From an uncultured Oscillospiraceae bacterium (GTDB taxonomy: Bacteria > Bacillota > Clostridia > Oscillospirales > Acutalibacteraceae): 5,129 bases of DNA. The translations under genes were made by a program, and so were the position numbers. The notes beneath the pieces were generated by a model. That model was not told the DNA's origin. It did not search any database and saw only the letters and a list, made by a program, of their open reading frames with translations. The DNA lies in the NCBI GenBank assembly GCA_900549155.1, contig URNF01000131.1, forward strand, positions 1 through 5,129. The letters are read 5' to 3'. Shown here in pieces: positions 1 through 4,721 of the stretch (position 1 is its first letter; each line of letters opens with the position of its first letter).

Positions 1-7
1 ATAAGGC

Positions 8-610
8 TCAACCCTTTCTCTCATTCAGTCGCGCACCGACCGCTCCGCCCGGATGGATGAGGGCAAACTGCTCCTTGCAGTAGCCGGTTTCTTCCATGAT
101 GGCGCAGATCAGCGCGTCGCACAGCGCGATGGTCGCCACAAAGCTCGCGGTCGCCTGCATATTGAATTTGTCGCTTTCTCTTTCAATGTGCATCGGCAGC
201 ACACAGTCGGCACCGGTGGCGATCGGCGAGGTCATGTTCTCGGTGATGCCGATCACAAACGCGCCCTTTTTCTTTGCAACGTCCAAAACCGGCAGCAGCT
301 CTGCGGTCTTGCCGCCGCGGGACACCAGCACCACCACCGTGTCCTTCTGCACAGCGCCGAGTCCGCCGTGCATTGCCTCACAGGGGGGCAAAAACTGTGC
401 GGGACGTTCGATGCAGCACAGGGTGTGCGAAAACTTTTTCGCCGCGATACCGGAAGAGCCGGAAGCGCTGGTGATGACCTGGCGGCATTTGGAAAGGGCG
501 TCAACCGCCTTCTCAAAGCTCTCCCTGTCCAGCGTTTCGAGCACATCGGCGACCGCCTTCTGCTCGATCACAAGCGAATTTTTCGCCATTTCAAAGGCTT
601 TTTCGGTCAT
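8..610 (-). CDS. SIS-domain sugar-phosphate isomerase-like protein (KdsD/GutQ-like, no CBS domains)
   Basis: A 200-residue protein made of a single SIS (sugar isomerase) domain, the fold that binds phosphosugars in ketose/aldose phosphate isomerases. Seen in order: a helical N-terminus (1-40), a ribose-binding-like strand and loop ending in SASGSSG (48-54), HGGLG (81-85), the phosphosugar loop SRGGKTAE (97-104), and HPGGAVG (186-192). The HGxLG and HPGGxxG motifs and the NMQATAS segment (150-156, where KdsD has an APTAS-type motif) point to the arabinose-5-phosphate isomerase (KdsD/GutQ) branch. Those enzymes are about 320 residues long with two C-terminal CBS domains; here the protein stops right after the SIS domain. 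6-phospho-3-hexuloisomerase or a related pentose/hexose phosphate isomerase is an alternative, and the substrate cannot be told. The ATG has an AAAGGT Shine-Dalgarno about 10 nt upstream, inside the 19-nt gap after the DeoR gene, so the two are cotranscribed. Probably cytoplasmic. Confidence 0.87.
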   Translation of the reverse strand: MTEKAFEMAKNSLVIEQKAVADVLETLDRESFEKAVDALSKCRQVITSASGSSGIAAKKFSHTLCCIERPAQFLPPCEAMHGGLGAVQKDTVVVLVSRGGKTAELLPVLDVAKKKGAFVIGITENMTSPIATGADCVLPMHIERESDKFNMQATASFVATIALCDALICAIMEETGYCKEQFALIHPGGAVGARLNERKG

Positions 611-629
611 ATGTATCCATACCTTTCTT

Positions 630-1409
630 TCATTTCCCGTTTCCCGACAGGATCACCTGCACGCCGCGCTCCTTAAGCTCTGCGACAGGCTCGCGCGGGG
701 CGCGGGCGTTGGTGACGAGATATTCCACGCGGTCGATCGGCGCGATCGTGCGCAGGGCAACACGGCCGATCTTGGTGAAATCCAGTGCTGCAATGGCGGT
801 GCGCGCCTGCGACAGCATCTGACTGCACAGCGCCGCCTCCTCATCATAGTAGGTGGACACACCGTTTTCCGCGTCGATGCCGTCCGCCGAAAGCACGAGA
901 TAGTCGGCATAATACGCGCGCAACTGCTCCGACGCAGTATCGCCGTAGACATACTGATATTCCGCATTCACGCTGCCGCCGAGCAGCACCACGCGCAAAT
1001 TGGCATGCTTTGCCGCTTCCAGCGCCAAAACGATGGAATTGGTGATGATCGTCACGCCCTTTTTGTCGGCGAGCTGTTCCATCACCGCCAGCGTCGTCGT
1101 GCCCGCGTTCATGATCACCGAGCAGTTGTCGTGGATCATGGCGGCGATGGTCTCGGCGATCTGCCGTTTTTCCTCGCGGTTGCTGCCGGAGCGCTGCGCC
1201 AGGCTCATGTTGTAATAGGACGTATAGGAGCTGACGGCGCCGCCGTGTACACGGGACAGCGCCCCCTGTCCTTCCAGATCGGCAAGGTCGGAGCGGATGC
1301 TCACCTCGGACACGCCGAAGCGCGCGGCAAGCTCCGCCACGCGCACCTTGCCGCTGTGGTGCAGAAGCTCCAAAATGGCGCTCCGACGTTCCTGCAGCGT
1401 CAGATCCAT
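630..1409 (-). CDS. DeoR/GlpR-family transcriptional regulator
   Basis: A 259-residue sugar-phosphate-responsive regulator, normally a repressor. Residues 5-59 form the winged helix-turn-helix, with the family pattern ERRxAIL at the start, VxELAxRFGVSEVSIR in the middle and the wing LSRVHGGA (51-58). Residues about 74-230 form the DeoRC sensor domain, related to ribose-5-phosphate isomerase: NAGTTT (101-106) is the phosphosugar loop, followed by VVLLGGSVN (140-148), the ADGID...NG block (175-183) and DFTKIGR (210-216). Length is normal for the family. Two residues differ from the common pattern: Ser40 where many members have Arg in RRDL, and Asn101 where Asp is usual before AGTTT. I chose the ATG at 1409 because GGTGAG lies 4 nt upstream of it; a GTG at 1418 overlapping the yjbQ stop is also in frame (262 residues) but has no Shine-Dalgarno. 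It lies between yjbQ and the SIS gene and probably controls this operon. Confidence 0.95.
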   Translation of the reverse strand: MDLTLQERRSAILELLHHSGKVRVAELAARFGVSEVSIRSDLADLEGQGALSRVHGGAVSSYTSYYNMSLAQRSGSNREEKRQIAETIAAMIHDNCSVIMNAGTTTLAVMEQLADKKGVTIITNSIVLALEAAKHANLRVVLLGGSVNAEYQYVYGDTASEQLRAYYADYLVLSADGIDAENGVSTYYDEEAALCSQMLSQARTAIAALDFTKIGRVALRTIAPIDRVEYLVTNARAPREPVAELKERGVQVILSGNGK

Positions 1410-1419
1410 GCCGCTCACC
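1410..1419 (-). promoter_or_regulatory. Start-deciding RBS of the deoR-type gene
   Basis: Reading on the minus strand, GGTGAG (1419-1414) followed by the 4-nt spacer CGGC leads into the ATG at 1409. The motif contains the TGA stop of yjbQ, so a ribosome finishing yjbQ stops on the Shine-Dalgarno of the next gene, which suits translational coupling. This favours the ATG over the GTG at 1418, which would overlap the stop by four bases. Confidence 0.6.
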
Positions 1420-2035
1420 GCTGCTGCTGCAGGGTGTAGTGGACGTCGTCCGCCTTTTCCTCGTCGGTGAACTTATGCAGCGTGTTGATGACCTCGCCGC
1501 CGTTCCACTTTCTGTCGCCGACATCCTCGGTCGTACCCATCACGGTCACGTTGAGCTGTCTGTGGCGCGCACGGACATGATCCCAGTCCACAAAATAGAT
1601 GTGGGCAAATTCGCCGCCGTCCAGGACGCCGTCCTTGATGGTCATGGATTCGCTTCTGCCGAAGAAGACAGAGCGCAGATGGCCGTCGGTGTTCATGCTG
1701 GTGTAATCGCCCGGCTCATTGACATATCTGCCGAATTTGGCGTGGATCGGGCCGGGATGGCGATACTGATGCTCCTCGGCAAAGTCGGGGATCATCTTGC
1801 GCATGATGTCGAGAAGATCATGCTGCAGATACTCCAGATCAAAAGAATCGATGTCGTGCGAGCACTCCTGGATCATCACGCTGCAGGTCGTGTGATGCGA
1901 CGCGATGGTGCAGGTGCCGTTTTTGATGCCGGACGCCGCCACGATCTCCAAAATTTCCTTCGAAACATCGTGGAAGGTCGGGATCCAACCGCGCGACTGC
2001 AGCTCCAGCTCTTTCTGATACACTTTGAATTCCAT
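1415..2035 (-). CDS. yjbQ: YjbQ/UPF0047 family protein, long clostridial-type form
   Basis: A 206-residue member of the YjbQ (UPF0047) family, called secondary thiamine-phosphate synthase because some members weakly make thiamine phosphate; the true physiological role of the family is unsettled. Signature parts seen: SHHTTCSVMIQE (46-57, the HTxxSxxxxE motif of the family), NTDGHLRSVFFG (115-126, the second conserved His block) and the late strand pair DGVLDGGEFAHIYFVD (135-150). E. coli YjbQ is about 138 residues. This one is longer because of an inserted segment between the two His blocks (about 85-112, EEHQYRHPGP...) and a polar tail after the core (171-206, ending in LQQQR). The usual GTWQGI motif reads GEFAHI. 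The ATG has AGAGAGGT upstream at 2043-2050. It is the first gene of the operon behind a consensus promoter, followed by a DeoR regulator and a SIS protein, which suggests a role beside sugar-phosphate metabolism (inference). Cytoplasmic, no signal peptide. Confidence 0.9.
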   Translation of the reverse strand: MEFKVYQKELELQSRGWIPTFHDVSKEILEIVAASGIKNGTCTIASHHTTCSVMIQECSHDIDSFDLEYLQHDLLDIMRKMIPDFAEEHQYRHPGPIHAKFGRYVNEPGDYTSMNTDGHLRSVFFGRSESMTIKDGVLDGGEFAHIYFVDWDHVRARHRQLNVTVMGTTEDVGDRKWNGGEVINTLHKFTDEEKADDVHYTLQQQR

Positions 2036-2059
2036 GTGACATACCTCTCTTTTGTTTTA

Positions 2060-2091
2060 TTTCGTTTCACCTTTCGGTTCTCTTTCATTAT
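2060..2091 (-). promoter_or_regulatory. Putative DeoR-type operator (TTTC direct repeats)
   Basis: On the plus strand three related 9-mers follow each other: TTTCGTTTC (2060-2068), TTTCGGTTC (2072-2080) and TTTCATTAT (2083-2091), with TTTC starts 12 and 11 bp apart, about one helical turn. They cover the -10 hexamer and the expected start point of the yjbQ-deoR-SIS promoter, where a repressor would block initiation. From memory, DeoR/GlpR-type repressors often use TTCG/TTTCGTTT-like half-sites. Together with the DeoR gene in the same operon this suggests autoregulation, but binding is inferred. Confidence 0.45.
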
Positions 2092-2115
2092 AAGAGTGTA
2101 TACAGGGGATGTCAA
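2087..2115 (-). promoter_or_regulatory. Consensus housekeeping (sigma-A) promoter of the yjbQ operon
   Basis: On the minus strand, TTGACA (2115-2110), a 17-bp spacer and TATAAT (2092-2087) match the vegetative sigma consensus at every hexamer position with the ideal spacing. The predicted start is near 2080, giving a leader of about 45 nt before the yjbQ ATG at 2035. The spacer contains the 8-bp palindrome TGTATACA (2097-2104). Confidence 0.9.
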
Positions 2116-2116
2116 C

Positions 2117-2152
2117 AAAAAAATGCGCTTTTCCGGGCGGAAAAGCGCATTT
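2117..2152 (-). terminator. Rho-independent terminator of the spoIVA operon
   Basis: A perfect 14-bp stem (arms 2121-2134 and 2139-2152, AAATGCGCTTTTCC and its complement) with a 4-nt loop, followed on the minus strand by a run of seven T residues (2123-2117, partly shared with the stem foot). It starts 17 bases after the stop of the M50 protease gene. The T run ends one base before the -35 hexamer of the next promoter. The plus-strand side has no T run, so it works in the minus direction. Confidence 0.93.
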
Positions 2153-2169
2153 CGAAAATGTTTCGACGT

Positions 2170-2742
2170 TCAGCATTTTTTGAGGAACAACAACAGCAGC
2201 AAATAGACGTCCACCGCCAGCAGCGACACGTTACAGCCGCTGCGCAAAAGCACGAAAAAACCGAAAACGCCGAGCGGAAAGATCGTCAGAAGCGAGCAGA
2301 CATAGACAATGCGCTGCGCCGTTTCGCGGCTTTTGCGGCGATAGAGAAAGCAAAGCAGCATCTGTCCCCCGTCCAGCGCCGCAATGGGCAACAGATTGAG
2401 CGCCGCCGTGACAAGGTGCAGCGCCGCCGCAAGCCTTGCCCCAAGGAGAAAAAACACCGCCGCGCACACAAGATTGATAAGCGGTCCGCCCGCCGCGATG
2501 CACAGATCCTGCAAAAAGGTGCAGCGCACATCCTCGCGTCTTGTGATGCGCATGCCGAAAGCGCCGACCGTCAGCTCCTCGGGACAGGCGCCGACTGCAA
2601 GCATCACCGCCAAATGCCCGCACTCATGAATGAGAGAAGCCGCCAGGCATCCGGCGGCAAGCGTCTCTCTTTCATACAGTAAAAGCCAGGAAAGCAGTGC
2701 GAAAAACAGCGGGCTTATGCGCACGGCAATGCGCCTATCCAT
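2170..2742 (-). CDS. Site-2 protease family (M50) intramembrane metalloprotease, SpoIVFB-like
   Basis: A 190-residue polytopic membrane zinc protease of family M50. The zinc motif HECGH (39-43, catalytic Glu40) lies in the hydrophobic segment about 28-50. AAGGPLIN (83-90) begins the next core helix, and NLLPIAALDGGQ (116-127) carries the NxxPxxxxDG motif whose Asp124 is the third zinc ligand. Other hydrophobic segments are about 9-23, 85-101, 143-167 and 172-187. All catalytic residues are present. B. subtilis SpoIVFB, which cleaves pro-sigma-K in the mother cell, is longer and ends in a CBS domain; this protein has none. The start ATG overlaps the previous gene by 8 nt and has no Shine-Dalgarno, so translation is probably coupled. 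Position in a spoIVA operon with a sigma-E-type promoter favours a sporulation role, pro-sigma-K processing being one option (inference). A general S2P with another substrate is the alternative. Confidence 0.93.
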   Translation of the reverse strand: MDRRIAVRISPLFFALLSWLLLYERETLAAGCLAASLIHECGHLAVMLAVGACPEELTVGAFGMRITRREDVRCTFLQDLCIAAGGPLINLVCAAVFFLLGARLAAALHLVTAALNLLPIAALDGGQMLLCFLYRRKSRETAQRIVYVCSLLTIFPLGVFGFFVLLRSGCNVSLLAVDVYLLLLLFLKKC

Positions 2743-3136
2743 GTGTCGTTGCCGCGGTCGATGCCGTTTCGGCGGTGGTCGCCGCCGTGGTCGCGGCGGT
2801 CGTGTCGGCAGTGCTTTCAGCGGTCGTCTCTGTTGGCGGCGCCGTCGTCACGACTGTGCCGTTTTCCACGGTATATTCCGTGTCCGGGGCGCGCTCGCGG
2901 AACACGCCCGCCGCCGTCTGCAGCAGGGTGTTATCCTGCAGTGCCTTTTGCAGCGCCGCGCGCAGCCCGTCATAGGCACTGCCGCCGCACACCTTGAACA
3001 GCCAGAAAAGCAGAACCAGCGCCGCACAGCAGATGCCCTGTATCATGAGCACCTGTGCGCTGCCCGTCCGTTTTTTCGGCGGTGCTTCCGAAAGCTCCCC
3101 CGCCTCGTCAAACAGCGGGCGCACCTCATCGTCCAC
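2735..3136 (-). CDS. Single-span membrane protein with Thr/Ala-rich tail, unknown function (putative partner of the S2P)
   Basis: I do not recognise a family. The 133 residues comprise a short acidic N-terminus (1-20), a PPKKR basic patch (19-23), one hydrophobic span (about 29-48, with two Cys at 36-37 and Trp45), a short amphipathic helical part (54-80) and a low-complexity Thr/Ala/Glu tail (about 96-131, repeated TTAATTA-like units). Positive charges before the span predict N-inside, so the helix and tail would lie outside the cytoplasm, or between the two forespore membranes if made in the mother cell. The GTG start is supported by AAGGGGG (3150-3144) 7 nt upstream, which fills the 14-nt gap after spoIVA. 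It ends inside the first codons of the M50 protease. SpoIVFA, the partner of SpoIVFB, has the same topology and sits in the same relative place, but it carries a LytM-like domain not present here. Equivalence is therefore a guess from context. Confidence 0.78.
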   Translation of the reverse strand: MDDEVRPLFDEAGELSEAPPKKRTGSAQVLMIQGICCAALVLLFWLFKVCGGSAYDGLRAALQKALQDNTLLQTAAGVFRERAPDTEYTVENGTVVTTAPPTETTAESTADTTAATTAATTAETASTAATTHG

Positions 3137-3150
3137 AGCCGTTCCCCCTT
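3137..3150 (-). promoter_or_regulatory. Strong RBS supporting a GTG start
   Basis: The whole 14-nt gap after the spoIVA stop reads AAGGGGG plus a 7-nt spacer before GTG at 3136 (minus strand). No ATG is in frame near it. The site argues that the small membrane protein gene is real and begins at GTG. Confidence 0.7.
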
Positions 3151-4632
3151 TTACACGATAATACAGATCAGCCCGTTACAGCCCTCGTTGATGACGCGTT
3201 CCACCGTTTCCTTGAGCTTCATGCGCGCCTCGGCGGGCATATGATAGAGCTTATTGTGCAGCCCCTCGTTGACAAGACCGTACAGCGAAGTGCCGAAAAT
3301 GTTGGACTCCCAGATTTTGTCCGGCTGTTCCTCGAACTCCTTGAGCAGATATGCCACCAGCTCCTCCGACTGTTTCTCCGAGCCGACGATGGGCGAAACC
3401 TCCGTGTGGATATCGGCGCGCAGGATATGCAGCGAGGGGGCGGCAGCGGAAAGGCGCACGCCGTATCTGCCGCTTTGCTTGATGATCTCCGGCTCCTTGA
3501 GCGACATTTCCGACACGTCCGGCATCACGATGCCGTAGCCGGTCGCTTCCGCTTCCTCCAGAGCACTTTTGATACGTTCGTATTTGCGACAGGTCTCCGC
3601 CATGTGCAGCATTGCCGCCATCAGCTCGCCCTCGTCATGCAGCTGAATGCCGGTGTTCTCGCCGAGGATCTGATAGAAAAGCGTCGGCAAAACCGTCACC
3701 GTCATCGTCGCGCTGCCGCTGCCGAGCGCCACCTCGCCGAGCTGTGCCGTTTCCACATAGGGACAGCTCCGCATGGCGTCCGCCAGCGTCCTCACCTCGC
3801 TGATCTTTTCGACCGGCTCGGCGGCAGTGCGCATGCCGTCAAAAATGGCACGGCGAATGGGGTGGTCGTGAGAAAGTGCCACAAGCCATTTCGGCAGAAC
3901 AACGCCGATCTCCTGCACAGGGAACTCAAACAGGATCTCCCCCAGCACCTCGCGGATCTCCGGCTCGGTGATCTCCTGACAGTTGACCGCCATGACCGGC
4001 GCCCCATAGGCTTCCCGCAGTTCATCCGCCAGCTGTGTTGTTTCCGCTGCCTGCGGATGGGTGGAATTGAGCAGCACGACAAACGGCTTATGAATGGCTT
4101 GCAGCTCATCGATCACCCGTTTTTCCGCTTCGGCATATTCCGTGCGCGGGATGTCGGTGATCGTGCCGTCGGTCGTCACCACCAGCCCGATAGTCGAATG
4201 CTCCGAAATGACCTTCTGCGTGCCGATCTCCGCCGCCATGTTGAACGGCACTTCTTCCTCAAACCACGGTGTTTTCACCATGCGCGGCTGTTCGTTTTCG
4301 ATATACCCCAGCGCCGACGGCACGATATAGCCGACACAGTCGATGAGGCGCACGTTCATGCCGATGCCGTCCTCCAGCTGTATATGCGTTCCCTGCTCGG
4401 GAATAAACTTCGGCTCGGTGGTCATGATGGTGCGCCCGCCCGCCGACTGCGGCAGCTCGTCGTTTGCGCGATTGCGCTGATACTCATTGTCCATGTGCGG
4501 CAGCACCAATGTGTCCATAAACCGTTTGATAAAGGTCGATTTGCCCGTGCGCACAGGACCGACGACACCGATATAAATATCCCCGCCCGTGCGTGTGGCA
4601 ATGTCTCTGTAGATCTCCGTTCCAGCAGCCAT
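3151..4632 (-). CDS. spoIVA: Stage IV sporulation protein A (spore coat morphogenetic ATPase)
   Basis: A 493-residue protein, the same length as B. subtilis SpoIVA (492). SpoIVA is made in the mother cell, binds and hydrolyses ATP, and polymerises on the forespore outer membrane, anchored by SpoVM, to form the base layer on which the coat assembles; it is also needed for the cortex. Seen: the N-terminal GTPase-like (TRAFAC-type) ATPase domain with Walker A GPVRTGKS (25-32, Lys31), the conserved threonine stretch TIMTTEPKFIP (68-78) and a Walker B-like VRLIDCVGY (94-102, Asp98); a middle region from about 240; and the hallmark C-terminus NGLICIIV (486-493). No truncation or missing key residue. 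The ATG has an excellent Shine-Dalgarno GGGAGGA (4647-4641) 8 nt upstream. A sigma-E-type promoter lies about 40 nt upstream, as expected for this gene. It heads an apparent operon with a membrane protein and an M50 protease. Confidence 0.99.
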   Translation of the reverse strand: MAAGTEIYRDIATRTGGDIYIGVVGPVRTGKSTFIKRFMDTLVLPHMDNEYQRNRANDELPQSAGGRTIMTTEPKFIPEQGTHIQLEDGIGMNVRLIDCVGYIVPSALGYIENEQPRMVKTPWFEEEVPFNMAAEIGTQKVISEHSTIGLVVTTDGTITDIPRTEYAEAEKRVIDELQAIHKPFVVLLNSTHPQAAETTQLADELREAYGAPVMAVNCQEITEPEIREVLGEILFEFPVQEIGVVLPKWLVALSHDHPIRRAIFDGMRTAAEPVEKISEVRTLADAMRSCPYVETAQLGEVALGSGSATMTVTVLPTLFYQILGENTGIQLHDEGELMAAMLHMAETCRKYERIKSALEEAEATGYGIVMPDVSEMSLKEPEIIKQSGRYGVRLSAAAPSLHILRADIHTEVSPIVGSEKQSEELVAYLLKEFEEQPDKIWESNIFGTSLYGLVNEGLHNKLYHMPAEARMKLKETVERVINEGCNGLICIIV

Positions 4633-4670
4633 ACCGTTTTTCCTCCCATGCTCACACTTTGTGTTACTTC

Positions 4671-4699
4671 ACTGTATGCAGGGGGCAAAAAAAATATGC
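4671..4699 (-). promoter_or_regulatory. Sigma-E (mother-cell sporulation) type promoter of spoIVA
   Basis: On the minus strand, GCATATT (4699-4693) and CATACAGT (4678-4671) are separated by 14 bp. They agree closely with the B. subtilis sigma-E consensus (KMATATT and CATACA-T, with about this spacing). spoIVA is a known sigma-E gene in Bacillus. The predicted start is near 4664, giving a leader of about 32 nt that carries the GGGAGGA ribosome site. The -35 element lies within the last stem arm and T run of the rlmH terminator. Confidence 0.88.
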
Positions 4700-4715
4700 C
4701 GTGATGACACGGCAT
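4687..4715 (-). terminator. Rho-independent terminator of rlmH
   Basis: A perfect 8-bp stem, ATGCCGTG pairing with CACGGCAT (arms 4708-4715 and 4696-4703), around a 4-nt loop, followed on the minus strand by one A and eight T residues (4694-4687). The hairpin begins 6 bases after the rlmH stop. It insulates spoIVA from constitutive rlmH transcription. Confidence 0.92.
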
Positions 4716-4721
4716 TGTCGA

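Noticed and set aside
96..1439. A 447-codon plus-strand open frame opposite the SIS and DeoR genes
   Set aside because: It runs across two well-supported minus-strand genes and their gap, and its composition is biased with no recognisable domain.
2117..2152. The 14-bp hairpin as a bidirectional terminator
   Set aside because: Only the minus strand has a T run after the stem, and no plus-strand gene points at it.
1439..2206. A 255-codon plus-strand open frame opposite yjbQ, ending past the yjbQ promoter
   Set aside because: It crosses a consensus promoter and a terminator that read the other way, and shows no family resemblance.
2746..2840. GC-rich repeats as a CRISPR or mobile-element trace
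   Set aside because: The repeats are short, imperfect and in frame, and are explained by Thr/Ala-rich coding sequence; no spacers, terminal inverted repeats or target duplications were seen.
4652..4667. Small inverted repeat (ACAC-TTT-GTGT) in the spoIVA leader as a regulatory hairpin
   Set aside because: A 4-bp stem is too weak, and it lies at the predicted transcription start, so only part of it would be in the RNA.
3055..4704. A 549-codon plus-strand open frame antisense to spoIVA
   Set aside because: It is the mirror of a certain gene. Its protein is rich in His, Arg and Ala as expected from reading GC-rich codons backwards, and no family motif or ribosome site was seen.
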